Below are positions 43,386 to 56,479 of a stretch of DNA of 64,000 bases, one piece after another. The notes beneath the pieces were generated by a model. That model was not told the origin of the DNA. It searched no databases and saw nothing but the letters and a program-made list of their open reading frames with translations. The stretch's first letter is position 1, and the number at the start of each line of letters is the position of its first letter. Both the position numbers and the translations under genes were made by a program. This DNA comes from Nectonema munidae (Eukaryota > Nematomorpha > Nectonematoida > Nectonematidae), in contig JAUIRK010000804.1 in assembly GCA_030549495.1 (NCBI GenBank), positions 372,001 through 436,000 on the forward strand. Direction: 5' to 3'.

Positions 43386-44490
43386 TAAAGAATATCATAT
43401 ATTATATATATCAGTGACATTATAAAATACTAATTTATATACAAGAAAATAGTAATCATTCAAACTGATTCTGCATTTTGAAATTATAAATGTTTATCAA
43501 ATTTTTTGAATTTTGCACAAACTATATTATTTCAAATTAACTTTCTTAAATCGTTATATAAAAAATTAAAAAGCATAGTAATATGCAATGATTGAATATT
43601 GGAGGCATTTGTTCGCAAGGTAAAAAACAAACAACACTTTTTGACCTTGTTTGATTGTTATTTCTTTTTGATTATTCTCAAAAGTTCAATACCTCTTTTA
43701 AATATCGTATTTTTAACCGGATGCGATTTTAAGGTACGAAAAAAAAGTTAATTATGAAAATAGGAATTTTTTTTAAACCGTAACGTAGACCATCGCTGCT
43801 TATTCTCGACAACGCGTCATCTCACTCATACAACCTACAATGAACTCTTTTTCTTACCAGCTTTAAAGAAAAGTACAAACAAGTAGTTTAAAGATTATAA
43901 TAGACTCAATTGACACAAACACAACATAATATACTACAATCTCGAGCGTGATTGGGCCTCTGTCCCTCACACAATTACAAACTGCTTCAAGCAAGCAACA
44001 TTTACCACAAACAACAAGAGCATCATTGGTGTTGACTGATGAATAAAATGAAATCCCACTTTCAAATTTAGTAGTAGAGATAAAGAACGGAAACATCTGA
44101 ATCTAAAAAGGATGAATACATCATAAAGAGATGACCAATTGATCGAAACTCTAAAACCCCTTTCTGTATCCTCGGCTGTAGGACATTATGAACAGTTAGG
44201 AGAATTTATTCAGGCTCAAAGTTAGGCTGGTGAATTGCATAATTGTCTAAACACCATTAAACAAAGACAATCATCTTGTAAAAAACAATCATGAACAAAG
44301 GATATCTTCCCCCTTTAATTCATTTTATGTCTGTATACAATTGTTCTTGTTTATTTTTATAAAATAAAATATATTCAAAATAATTTTTCTAAAGTTTTGC
44401 TCTCTTAACTTAGACCATGCAGAGTATTATAGAATAGTCATGATCATAAATGTATTCATTTAACAAAATGTAGAGCATTAAACAGCATTA
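43386..44490. other. intergenic, nothing recognised
   Basis: AT-rich; one 77-codon minus-strand frame at 43863-44096 with no family resemblance. Confidence 0.5.
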
Positions 44491-44492
44491 CA

Positions 44493-44690
44493 GCGCAACT
44501 TCGTTTAGCTCGAACTTTGTATAACTTGAAATACTTCGATGGGTCCCCAGGACTTTGAGTTATTGGAAAAAACCAACTGTATAAAATGTTTGGAAAGAGT
44601 TGGTAAGTGAGTAGGTGGAATTGGTTTTGGTGCAAATTGATTCATACCTCATATTACTTGAAAGCATAACGAAGTTACAAGCTTTTGAAT
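44493..44690. mobile_element. probable pogo/Tigger-like MITE
   Basis: The left end after TA reads CAGCGCAACTTCGTTTAGCT. The right end, read inward, is TGTAACTTCGTTATGCTTTC. The matched inverted core AACTTCGTT is typical of Tigger-type ends. The right boundary is uncertain. Confidence 0.5.
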
Positions 44691-44699
44691 TTAGTTTAA

Positions 44700-47215
44700 C
44701 ATTTCCAATTTCAATAGGTTAAGTTATAAAGCGATCGTTTTCTGATTCTAAATGAATTAAAAAATATCTTCAAAACACTACAAGTGAAGAAAAGCTTTTT
44801 AGCTTAGTCTTAATTTCAATTGAAAAAAAAATGTTAAAAAATTGATGGGAAAAAGATGTTTTTACTAATAGATGAATTTTGCAACAAAATAAGAGCTAAA
44901 TTTTTATTCAAATAAATTGCTTCAAATTTTTTTTAATTCAGAAATTTAATTAATTCAAAACTTTTAATTTAAAGCTTAATCATTTTTTAAATAATGTTGT
45001 CAACTGATTTTATTACATACTTTTTTCTTACATTAGCAAAAATAAAAGAAAAAACAACGCAAAATAGTTAATTACATATAAATTTAGTTTATTGCATGCA
45101 TATAGTGAACATCACGAGTAGCTACTGATACATGTTCATACACAGAATAAAAGTCCATTGTTAAAAATGAGAAAAAACTCTTAAAAATTATTATCAAAAC
45201 AAATTGAAAATCTGAAAATTGTAATTCATTTTGCAAGAAAATTATTTAAAAAATTGAATCCTAAAACTTATAATCACAAAAAAAAAAGAAAAGTGGTGCA
45301 CTGAACAAAACAGTTACAGTATGTTAGAGACGTCACTGAAAGCTTTGAGCTTGACAGTGGGTTCCATTGGAATTTTGGGCGTGCTGCGCCCCATAGGCTT
45401 GTGAGTTTTTTGTATAATTTATTTTGCCACACTGTGATAAACTTTACTAGGATACCAAGCCCATGAGATCAACATTCTTGGAATAGGGTTTGGGTGCAAA
45501 ATTCTTTTTAAAAAAAATCCTTGAAACGTTTCTTTTAACTTCTGTTCCATAGGTTTGTATCTACTTTGAATGTTAAAATCTTGAAAAAAGACGTTGATTT
45601 TCTGAAAACCGCCTTTTTTCAACGTCATTTTTTATTTAAATAAAGGACTCAATAAAAATTTTGAAAAATTGAACTCTTTTTGAATTCTATTTTTCGATTG
45701 ACCAATTTGAACTGAATCTCGAGCTGAAATTGAACATAAAGTATCATTAACTCTTTGATTCTTTCAAAAATTTAGCATCTATTAGGTATAAGTAAAAAAT
45801 TCTCTTTTGAAGATAGATATTCTAAAATATTAGAAACAATTATATTAAATAAATGCCACATGCATCCCTCTACTTTTGAACACCACAAAGCATCTGCCAT
45901 TTTGCGTCAATCAAAGAATAAATTAGTGTGATTGGAAGAAAACTTAGACTAAGTGATAATTCAAGCATAAGTAAAAATATTATTATTACCTCGCAAAATC
46001 TCCACAAAAGTGAAATAATTTTGTATTTAAACTTGTTTTCCTTTTATAAATTACTGGGAAACAAATAATCGAAATATTCTATTTTAATAAAATGATAGGT
46101 GGTTTGGAAAAAAGTTTCAATAAAGCATGATGGAATGTGAAAATGAACAGTGTGCGTGTATAAGAGCGTTTTGTAGGTTGAAAGCAATAAAAAGTTATAC
46201 CATGGCTAAATTGCGTCTTTAGAAATCCCAGTGGAGAATGCAAGATTAAATGATAAAATATTTTTCTCCATCAATAACAAAAAGGATGAAAAAAGAAGAC
46301 ATGTATGGAGGGAATATAGTGATGCGTGATTAAAATAAAAATACAATTATATACTGATTATGATCTGATGATACTTCAACTTACCATTATATTAGTACTT
46401 TGGTGTCTCCTTGTATCAACTAAAACTATTTAAAATGGATTTGGAAAGTGTGTTTTTCCTCACAAATGCAAATAACACAGAACTGCAACACTTCGTCGCA
46501 TAAAATTTCGCCACACGACACTTTCCCGATTCAAAATATTTTTTAGTTGAGTATCGTACACATGAAACTAAAATTTATCTAACTCTAAATATGGAGTTTC
46601 TAATATAAAAATAAATTCTTATTTCACGCAAAATGGAAAAAGTTAGTTCAACAATATTAAAGACATTGCAAGAACAAGTCATCTATTTCATCTTTCTCAC
46701 TTTGCGCAATTGACACAAATTTTCTTCATATTACTAATTCAAACTAATCTTTTAAATGTAAAAAAGTATGTAACAGAGTTTAGAAAAAGTATTTCAAAAA
46801 GATACTATGCAAACATATCACTTGATTTTGCGTGATGAGTGAGAAAAAACTACCTTCTTCTCCGAGCTTTTTCAAGGTAAAAAATTTGGACTTCAGGACG
46901 CATTTTTTTACTAATTTAATATCATCATTTATTACTAAGCAAGTCAAATACCATTAACAACAAATAAAAATTAATTATACACATATAAAGCATGGACATT
47001 TGTCGTAATAAAAATTTGTTAAGATGAGTTTTTCAATAACGAATGTAAAGTTGAGTTCGTGAGTGAGAGTAGGCTATACTCGTATCTTGTTTTTTTTTAC
47101 TCTTATACAAAAGATGCAAAAATTTACAATGTTTTAAAAGAGATGGTGGCCAGCATTTGAAAATACTGAGAGCCGCATGAACCCAGTAGGCCGCAAATTG
47201 GACAATACTGTATAG
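44700..47215. other. intergenic, nothing firm
   Basis: Mostly AT-rich. At 46486-46530 a short stretch with CTTCGTCGCATAAAATTTCG and ACGACACTTTCCCG resembles the fragment at 7.08 kb and may be an old repeat end. GGCCGC-bearing sequence at 47140-47210 looks like a worn hAT piece next to the next element. Confidence 0.35.
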
Positions 47216-47217
47216 AG

Positions 47218-47778
47218 CAGAGGTACTCAATTGGCGGCCCGCGGTCCGAATTCGGACCTTTTGAGTGTTGTATTTGGACCTCAGCGAACATTATTATTAA
47301 GAATTTCAATCATTATTTATTATTAAAATGAACATTGATTTGTTAATTAAATTATATGATTTGTTAATTAAATTATAATTTTATTATTAAGAATTAACAC
47401 AAAGTACAATATAATTTATTTCCATTGGAAATGTTATTTTCCTAAACTAAGCTTTATCTTATCTTTATCTTTGTCATTTTTCTCACTAAAATCTTGTTGT
47501 AGTGTTGATTTTTTCATTAGTAAAGTCTTCAATCGTAAATCCTAGTCTTGTTATATTTTAGCTTCAAAATTCGATATTTTTATTATTTCCACGTTTTCTA
47601 AAATAGTAGAAATAATATAAAGAGTGAATATGAAATTAATAAGAATCATATGCTTTACTATTCTTTTCTGAGATGGTTGTTTTATTTTCTTTATTTCATG
47701 TAATAAAAATTTTTGGACCTATGCATACATTGTAACTTGTTTAACTGGACCTTTGCTTATAATAGTTGAGTAGCCCTG
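47218..47778. mobile_element. hAT MITE, 561 bp
   Basis: The ends CAGAGGTACTCAA and TTGAGTAGCCCTG are inverted repeats with 11 of 13 matches. Flanks GTATAGAG and CTGTAGAG agree at 6 of 8, a worn target duplication. Non-coding; the interior contains a short duplicated ATGATTTGTTAATTAAATTA. Confidence 0.75.
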
Positions 47779-48569
47779 CTGTAGAGTGACCCGCTTTTAT
47801 AAAATGAATAAACGTATATGTGTAGTGTAGTTCAGGTTTTAGTTATTCGTAGTAAAAAGTTGTATCAAAATTAGTTTTTTTTGCTTTTAGAAAAAATATA
47901 AAGTTTTATTTTATTCAAAAAGTTCCTATTTTTCTGAATCCTAGAAAAAAAAAGTATAACAATATTGGATTAGGATATGCGTGATTCTCTGTTAACCTTT
48001 TTTAATTAAAAAAAGAAAATTTGATTACTGGTAAAAATGAAGTGACACAAAAATAGAAGCGATGCTTGAAAATTCCTTAAAGTTGACGCCGTAGGCGAAA
48101 TTGACAATCATCGGGAAAAAAATTAAAATAAAAAAAATTCAGTGGTTCAATCTGTAATGACATATTTGATTTTTAGAAATGTCACTCAAACCCCGTGTTT
48201 TTCAAAAGGAAACAAAGGAACTATTGAATCAAAAAATTTTAGAGATAATATGACAAAGCGAGGAATTGAGATGTTTACTTGTTTGGAGTTATTATTCTTT
48301 TAAAAATAACATAACCCTCATAATAACACAATAATGCACAAACTCAAAACTTCGTTTAAATAATAATTTATCTAAACTTTCTACACGGAAATTGTTTCTA
48401 TTGACAAATAGAGTATATGTATTATCTTTTTGTATTATGAAGAAACTTTACGATTTATATCCGACAATTTTTACAAATTTTATATTCAAAATATAAAGAA
48501 TCAATATTGTTGTTAAATAAATTATTTATGATGGAGGTATCATATGGTGTATCGTCATAAGGCGCCATT
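47779..48569. other. intergenic, nothing recognised
   Basis: AT-rich sequence without gene or repeat structure that I can identify. Confidence 0.4.
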
Positions 48570-48624
48570 TATATTTGTACAACATTAAGTGTGCCAAAAA
48601 ATAGAAAAGTTTGAGAAACACTGC
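48570..48624. repeat. lone hAT-type terminus
   Basis: The minus strand reads CAGTGTTTCTCAAACTTTTC followed by TATTTTTTGGCAC, a classic hAT end. No partner end was found within several kb. Confidence 0.5.
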
Positions 48625-49384
48625 TCTAATCTTTTGTTTTTCTTTCATGAATAGTTAAACGTCAAGGCAAGGAAATTTCAGCTTAGCTGGAATAATAAAC
48701 TAATGAAAGAAGGACGCATTTAAAAATTTTTTTCGTTAATGATATTTTGTTTATAAACAGTGAGATGGAAAGAGTTAAATAGTAATAAATAATTTTTTTC
48801 GCAAAAAATTTACTAATTTATTAATTTGTTTAAAAATTAACTTACAATGGTCAGTGCGTTTTTTTTGTAGTTTTCTAATTTTTTTGTAATATTGCTATTT
48901 TTTATAATTGTCATGTACATTATTTGTTTTAGTTAGGAACCATATTTTTAATTGGTTTTAAAATTCTATAAGTTTTGTGCAAGTTTGGTGGACGGTGAGT
49001 ACCCAAATCCAAATCTTTTGTTGGTACGGTAGGATCCGGTTAAGATTTTTGTAGATATGGACGGATGCAAGAAGAAAAAACTTGCTCATGCATGACCCTA
49101 CTAGTGTGACATACTCATACACGCACGCAAAGGAACAATCTTGATATTGACTATTAGAGACATTTTTCTAGTTAAAAAGTTCTTTTGTATCTTAATATTG
49201 TTGGAAATTAAAATAAAATCACACAATATTTATTTTTAAATGAAAACAATGAATATATTTTTACAAAAAAAATCAAATTGTAAAAAAACTAATTAAATTT
49301 TAAAAAATCACCCAAAAAGGATTCTCCTGTATTTAGTTTAGTTTTAACAATTGATAAATTATTCATTTTTGTTAGTTAATGGAT

Positions 49385-49645
49385 CTACTGAGCAAACAAA
49401 GTCTTTAAGTTCTTTGAAATTATTTTTTGCAGTTTCACGTTAAATAAAGTTTGTTAACCAGTTTTTTATTGGATGTGCACGCGACTTGCAATGACGAATT
49501 TTAACACCATTCATGCATCTTGGATTTTTAGACCTTCATATAATAAACGGTGTTAACTTTTCACCCGTTGTGCTAGGCGCGCAACAAGGCGGTCAGATAC
49601 TCTTTCGAAGTATTTGTGCCGCTGTGACTATTTTTGATTTGGTCG
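49385..49645 (-). mobile_element. pogo/Tigger-type DDE transposase fragment
   Basis: The minus strand reads APSTTGEKLTPFII, RSKNPRCMNGVKIRH and PIKNWLTNF. Together they follow the DDE_1 (Tigger/jerky) pattern of T-G-E-K-L-P-x-x-I-x-x-x-S-K-N-P-R-C then a W-[ML]-T segment. Three stops interrupt about 85 codons. No inverted repeats located. Confidence 0.55.
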
Positions 49646-50802
49646 CAAACATTTTTAACGTTTAAAAGGCAAAAAAATGCCGTATGTCATAGGTAAAAAT
49701 ACTTTTCCTAATTTTTATAAATTCTTTGCATCCAGTCTTCTACTATTTTTTTCGTACAGGTCAGCCTTATCTCCTGAAAGCGAGTAGTATTTTATGAGGT
49801 AGGGTGATTTCCAAGAACAAATCACTAAGACGGTAGACTCAAATTAAATATATCGCATATTTTGCTGAATTCCGCTGTTAGAGAGGATGAGGGGAAATTT
49901 TGGGCTGGTGCTTGAGCAAATCATTCATACATCATTTGGTTCAACCTATATAGGATTAAATATTTGACCATTTAATCAATAAGTCTATTTTTGATGAAAT
50001 CTTCCATCTTGGAAAAACTTTTAAATCATGTAAGAAGTGAAATAGAAAAAAGGCAATTTTGTCATTGACATCATAGTCCTGCCTTTCTTAAAATGCAGTA
50101 TCGATCCTATATATTTGTTTGCCTTCCAGTTTATTTAAAATAGTTATTTTTGTAAATAGAAATATATTAGAAATTCAGTATACTGTGAATTACTTTTTAA
50201 AAATCAATGATAACCACGTATTTATGATTATTCTTTCATAATCTCTCTATACTTTTTAATAACCTCCCTTAAAATAATTTTCTGAATACACCGTTGTTTA
50301 TAATTCAAAAAGCTTTTAAAAGTCGTAAACTCCTGTCCACCCCCACTGCTGAAAATTATTCACTTGACTAAAATTCTTGACCATGTCTATCACACATGTT
50401 AAGTGTGAAAAGCACACCAATATACAAATGGTTACACGTACATAAGAAAAAATTAAATGTACATTTTTGACTAGAATTATATTACAAGATGCGATATCAA
50501 AATAATTAAGTCACATCCTTAATTAAAGGTTCTATTTTATCATTTATTTCTACCATAAACCATACGAAACTTGTTATATGTTTTTAGTACATTTCCTTTT
50601 AAAACATAATACCACTGAACACAATCTGTTGGTTAAAAAGTTACAAGAAATTATATTGCTACAACGTTCACTTAGACATTATCTTTTGTTATTTCAGCAT
50701 AACCATTGTTTGAATAAATTTCTTTCTTACCACTCATTTTGAAACTTTGAGGCACAATTGGTGATCTAAAAACAAAAACTAAAAGGGCTAAATGAAATTT
50801 TT
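49646..50802. other. intergenic, nothing recognised
   Basis: AT-rich sequence; part of it may be further worn Tigger-type transposon, but no motif is legible. Confidence 0.35.
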
Positions 50803-51194
50803 AAGTAATATCAGCATATGCACCTCAAGCAGGTTGTAAGGAAGAAGAGGAGTTGGCTTTTATGCAAAATTTAGAAGGTATGATTGACGAAGTAATGGAG
50901 AATGAAAGTGTGACCATGGGAGCTGACTTGAATGGACATGTGGGTCAGGGGCGCACATCCTCAAAATTATTGGGGGGGGGGGGGGGGGATTTTTTCTTGC
51001 AATTTTCAAAATTAGTGGTCTGGAAATACCACGGGAGACCAAATATTCAAGCAATCCTTTAAAATACAGTGTATTCAGCGCATACCTAAAGTCCTAAATT
51101 TAAAGACTACTTTATATTTTTTTTACAAAATTTGAGAATTTAAATACTATACTTCCAGCAAAAATATTTTAATTAAATTTGCATATCGAATATA

Positions 51195-51825
51195 GTGCGC
51201 AGAAAAAATGCCCCCGGAAAAAATGCCCACAATAAAAAGTAGGAAAATATGCCCCCAATTAAAAAGTAGGAAAAAATGCCCCAATTAAAAAGTAGGAAAA
51301 AATGCCCCAATTTAAAATTAGGAAAAAATGCCTCAACACAAAAATATTCAAAAAATTATTAATTAAAATTTTTAAAAAAGATATTTCAAATAAAGATTTC
51401 TTGTAAAAAAAAAAGTTAACTTTTCATCCAAAACATTTAAAATTTAATTAAAGTAAACTAAAAAACTCAGCATACGACAATTTTTTAAATACAAAAAAAT
51501 TTTTTATAAAACAGCAAATATTTTTGGACTTTGTGTGCATCAGAACACTTTCTAAATATAATTTGTATTTTAATTGATTTTAAAAACACATTCCCACAAA
51601 TCTGCACCTTTGCTATTGTTTTCAAGAACTTTATAAAGAAAAAACCCTATAGATTAAGAAATTTAGCCTTTCAAAACGGTACCAAATAAAAATATTTATA
51701 TAATTTAAAAAATCCTGAAAATCAAAAATTAGGGGGCATTTTTTCCTACTTTTTAATTGGGGGCATTTTTTCTGGAGGAATTTTTCCCGGAGGCATTTTT
51801 TCCGGGGGCATTTTTACCTACAACC
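51195..51825. mobile_element. foldback element with repeated ends, 10-bp target duplication
   Basis: Flanked by identical ATCGAATATA (51185-51194 and 51826-51835). The left arm (to about 51340) and right arm (from about 51725) are inverted repeats. They are built from tandem units such as AATTAAAAAGTAGGAAAAAA and TGCCCCCGG. The 10-bp duplication with repetitive arms fits the Mutator-like or foldback class. The centre is AT-rich and non-coding. Confidence 0.88.
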
Positions 51826-52329
51826 ATCGAATATACAGTAGTTTAAAAAAATCCAAAAATGTTAGGGGGTGGAATAGGCTTTTCATTTGAAAAATGAAGT
51901 AGTCTACCAGGCACATTACAGTAATTGATGAAAGGATATTTGATTCATAGAGAAAACAAATAACTGAAGGTTGGATAGTTTTATGAGTGAATGTAGTCTA
52001 AAGGCAAAGAGTCTACTAGACACCCTGCGATGTTTATATGAAAAAATGTTATTGATTCAGGGACAAGGGTATAAAATGAAGTTATAATTGTGCAAACAAA
52101 AATAAAACAAAAAATTAAGATCGCATTATTTTATTTTACTCAGCATCATTCAAAAATAGTTTAAAAGCTAAATTGATACAAGCTACAAAAAGTAAAATAA
52201 CTGTTAATATTTTGCAATGATTTGCCTTTTATAATAAATTTTAAGGAAAAAAAAGTCTATCAGAAAAAGTTATAAAGCTTCAACAAAAACTAAAAAATTT
52301 TAGAGCATAACTTAAGTTTTTTGAAACAG

Positions 52330-52935
52330 CAGGCATGTCAAACTTGGAGTCCCATGAGGGCCAAACGAGTGAGTTTGTGTTCTTATGAGGGCCGCACTCC
52401 TACAATTATATTTAAAGTTGTTCAATAAAAATTATTGCAGAATATTTTACTTTTAACTTAGAAGCATGTAATGGTTTGATTATATTCAAAAATGCAAGTA
52501 CAAAGTCATGTATAGTTAAACAAAATAATTTAATTAAAAAATTAGCAAGGATATAAATCTGTTCTTTATTTTAATATAAAAAAAGTTTATAAGGCAACAT
52601 ACATGGCCCACATGTATTTCAAATGAAATGCACATAAATTACAATAGTTCAAAATAAACATTTATTATTAATTATTCAAATACTTTACATGTTCTTGTCC
52701 CGAGGCTTGACACCTCTTGTTATTGTCAATCTTTGCTATGTCTGGCTGAAATTTTTGTGCAGTGCGAACTTTTATAAGAGATGATAAGTGAAAATCAGTC
52801 AACCTAGTTCTCTGAGAAGTCTAAATCTACACTTATACATAAAATTATAATTAATAATACTGTAATCTATGTGGGCCGCAAATCTGCTTGTAATAGGCCG
52901 CATGCGGCCCGCGGGCCGCATGTTTGACATGGCTG
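52330..52935. mobile_element. hAT-like MITE, 606 bp
   Basis: The ends CAGGCATGTCAAAC and GTTTGACATGGCTG are inverted repeats with one mismatch in 14. GGCCGC-rich subterminal sequence lies next to the right end. The flanks (TGAAACAG and CCCTACAG) share only the last four bases, so the target duplication has decayed. Confidence 0.7.
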
Positions 52936-52949
52936 CCCTACAGCATACT

Positions 52950-53100
52950 CTATAGGTGGCATGGCAGGTTGTTTGAGATGATGGACATAGCATGGAAGCC
53001 TCTGGATTCGATTTCTCATCGATACGAATTTGTTCATAGTTTGACATAAGCGTTACATCAGTGCCTTGTCAATGAAAATACATCCGCTGCACCTTACCTT
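52950..53100 (+). mobile_element. tRNA-derived SINE
   Basis: A-box-like TGGCAGGTTGTTTGAGATGA and B-box-like TGGATTCGATTTC, then the shared body TGCCTTGTCAATGAAAATAC. Nested in the 3.1-kb hAT element. Confidence 0.55.
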
Positions 53101-53328
53101 TTACTCAAAATTGAAAAATTTGCTACATAATTAACATAAGAGAGAAAGAAAACAAAATAAACTAATAAAGCTTTTCACTATTTTAAAATGGAACCGTCTG
53201 TTCTCAGAATAATTTAAAAATAATAGGAGGCATAAAGAATTAGAGTTTATTTGATATTTTCAAGTTTTTATAAGCAACAAAAGCCAACGTTTAAGTAGCT
53301 AGCCCTTATAAATTATTTAAATAACGGT

Positions 53329-53690
53329 CGACAGACATTTCGCCCCATAGACAATTTGCCCCCTGGACAAATTGTCTCATAGGCTATTAGTTTCATCCAT
53401 CTTTGCTTATTATATGTGTAAAATTATTAAAAAATTTATATTCTTGTCTATTTTATCTTTATTAAATTATTTCAAATTAATCAATTTATCTCTTAATATT
53501 TTAGAATTGTCCATGAGACAAAATGTCTTATGAAAATAACGGGGCGAATTGTCCATGAAACAAAATGTCTTATGAAAATAATGGGGCCAATTGTCCATGG
53601 GACGAACTGTCTTATGAAAATAACGGGGCGAATTGTCCATGGGACGAACTGTCTTATGAAAATAATGGGGCGAAATGTCCGAGGATCAAA
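53329..53690. mobile_element. inverted-repeat element containing a 42-bp tandem array
   Basis: The left end carries GACATTTCGCCCCAT and the right end its reverse complement. Between 53505 and 53672 are four 42-bp units beginning AATTGTCCATG and ending AACGGGGCG (starts 53505, 53547, 53589, 53631). The terminal bases and duplication could not be fixed, so the superfamily is open. Confidence 0.7.
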
Positions 53691-56479
53691 CTAACGTAAA
53701 TCAAAGTATACGAGAAAAGAAAATCATTGCGTTTTTTTGAATATTTCTGTCTACAAATAAAATTCTGACAGCTGTCACAAATAGATTAAGTACATTTTTA
53801 ACAACTGAAATTTTGTTTCGATATTATATTTTTATTATAATAATCAACAAATTTTCTTTAAAAAAATGATTTAATTATCTACAGTGTTATTTATAAAATT
53901 TACCAATCGAACATTATAAAAAATATCTCTGCTCAAATATTAAGCAAATAGAGTATTCTTGCTTTTAAACTGAATAGATAATCAAAATATTCATTCCCAA
54001 ATAACTATTGAAAAAAATTAAAGTTTTCAAATGTTACAAAATGTAGCAAACGAGCCCCCCCCCCCCCTTCGCCCCCCTGATGTGGGTGATAACTGAAACG
54101 GGTATTCTTTGGTGCATGAAGGGCATGGTTACGGTAAAAGAAACGAGGAAGGTGAGAGAATATTAGATATGGCCCAGAGGAAAGAACTTTATATTTATAA
54201 TACCAAGTTTAAGAAAAAGAAAGAACATCTTGTTACATAAAAAAGTGGAGGTAAAATGAGTCAAATTGTTTATTTCATGGTCAAGGAAAAAGAAATCAAA
54301 TATGTTAAAGACTGTAAAGCGATACCTAGCAGCGATTTTGTGAACCAGCATCAATTGTCGGTAGTGGATTTGTGGAAAAGAAAAAATAAAGAGCAAAAAG
54401 TGACAAAATAAAAGTATGGAAACTATAAGAGCCTAAATTGATGAAGGAATTTAAAGACATGATACCAAGGTGCCAATTAAGTCTTGGTAAAAAAGATACT
54501 GTGGGTGAAAGGTGGGGGAAAGTTAAGAAAACATTAATTGAGGTGAGCGAAAAGGTTCTAGGAAGGTCAAAAGCTCGTAAAGTTGAAGAAAGAGAAACCT
54601 GGTGGTGGAATGAGGAAGTGAAGCAAGCCCTAAGTGAAAAGAAGTCTGCATATAAGCGTTATTTAAAAACAAAGTTAGATGAAGACAAAGTGAAGTATAC
54701 GGATAAAAAGAAGGAAGCCAAAATGATGATATCTGCAGCTAGAAAGAAAGGAGCACAAACCATGTACGATGAAATTAGCAGCAAAGAAGGGCAAAACAAA
54801 ATTTATAAAATTGCGAAAATAAAACAAAGGGAAAAAGGAGAAAAACAAAATACTGATTTGATAAAGGAGGCTAATGGAAAGATACTTTTTAATAACAAAG
54901 AGATTGGTTAAAGGTGGGCGAACTATTTTGAAGAATTGTTAAATGTGGAGAATGAAGGAGACGCTGTTTTAGAAGTAGTGAAAGTAGAAGAAGTTGACAA
55001 AGAAATTGATCCAAAGGAAATCGAGAATACTTTGAAAGTGATGAAACCGAATAAAGCCACAGGTTTAAGTGAAGTCAGTATAGATATGTTTAAGGCTGGT
55101 GGTGAATTGTGCATTAAATGGTTGACAGATATGTTCAACATAATATGGACTGAAGAAAAATTACCATGTGAATGGAAGAAGAGTCTGATCGTGCCCATAT
55201 ACAAAAAGAAAGGAAATGTTTTCGACTGCAGCAGTTATCGTGGAATTAAGTTATTGGAACACCCTTTCAAACTTTTCGAAAGAATTTTGAAAAAAAGACT
55301 ACGAAAAAATAGTGAAAATTAATCCAAAACAATTTGGTTTTATGCCAGGTAAAAGCACAGTTGATGCAATATTCGTGGCGAGACAACATAGAAAAAAGTC
55401 TGGAAGGAGACATGTCTGTTTATTGTGGATATATTGATATGGAGAAGGCTTATGACAGGGTACCTAGAGGTCTACTTTATGCTTGTTTAAGAAGAAAGAA
55501 GTACCAAAAAAATTAGTAAGGTTAGTAATGGAAATGTACAAAAACAGTAGGACTGTAGTTAGTACACTAAATGGAATATATAGAGAATTTGGAACAAAAG
55601 TTTGGGTACGCCAAGGATCAGCTCTAAGCCAACTTTTGTTTATCATCATTTTAGATGTAGTTTCTGAAGAGCTCAGAGCAGAAGACTTTAGGAATTGCTG
55701 TTTGTTGATGATTTGGTGATTCTGGCCGACAGTAAAGAAAAGTTACAAAATAGAGTTGTCTTGTGGCAAACGTGTCTAGAAAAAGTAGGCTTAAAGGTAA
55801 ATGTTAAAACCATGGTATGTAGTAAAAGTGGAAATGTATCAGTTAAAGTTGTAGACCGGAATGGAAAAAGATTGAACCAAGTAAGTAGTTTCAAGTATTT
55901 GGGTTCTCAAATTGCAGAGAATGGGACTTGTGAGAAGGAAGTACAAGCAAGAATAAATGCGAGCTGGAAGAAGTGGAAAGAAATGAAAATTGTGTTGTAA
56001 GATAAAAGAATCCCACTGAAATTAAAGGCAAAAATATATACAACAATCATTAGACCGGTTTATGACTTATGGAACAGAATGTCTAACTTTAAAAAAGAAA
56101 GATGGAAGAAAGTTTGCCACAACAGAATTGAATATGTTGAGGAAAATACTAGGAATATCGTTGAAAGATCACATAAAAAATGAAGAAGTCAGGAGACGTA
56201 GTCTAGTAAACTTTAGTGTTTTAAGTGTTATAGAAAGAAGCAAACTAAGGTGGTATAGCCATATACTAAGAATGAAAGAAGAGAACATCGTTTGAAAAGC
56301 TTTTGATGGGACTGTAGTCAGCAAAAGAAAAAGGGGAAGAAGACCTTGCAAGAGAAGGAAAGATGGGCTCTTGGAAAAAAATACACTCGGGTTAGAACAA
56401 GATGGTGCTGAGGATAGAGGAAAATGGAGGCTCAAGAAGTTGGGTAGAAGGTGTAGAAGAAGGCACAATTGGTGATTCG

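Larger units (their letters stand above)
50946..54079. mobile_element. hAT-type element, 3.1 kb, non-autonomous, with nested insertions
   Basis: Perfect 8-bp duplication ATGTGGGT at 50938-50945 and 54080-54087. The ends are CAGGGGCGCACATCC and CGCCCCCCTG, each next to a G or C homopolymer. The left end resembles that of the low-complexity hAT at 11.67 kb and a solo end at 57.57 kb. No transposase is recognisable inside. It carries a foldback element, a hAT MITE, a SINE and a repeat-ended element. Confidence 0.85.

Noticed and set aside
54923-55204. 93-codon minus-strand frame
   Set aside because: Antisense shadow of the LINE reverse transcriptase. The frames at 55464-55649, 55688-55894 and 56169-56489 are the same kind.
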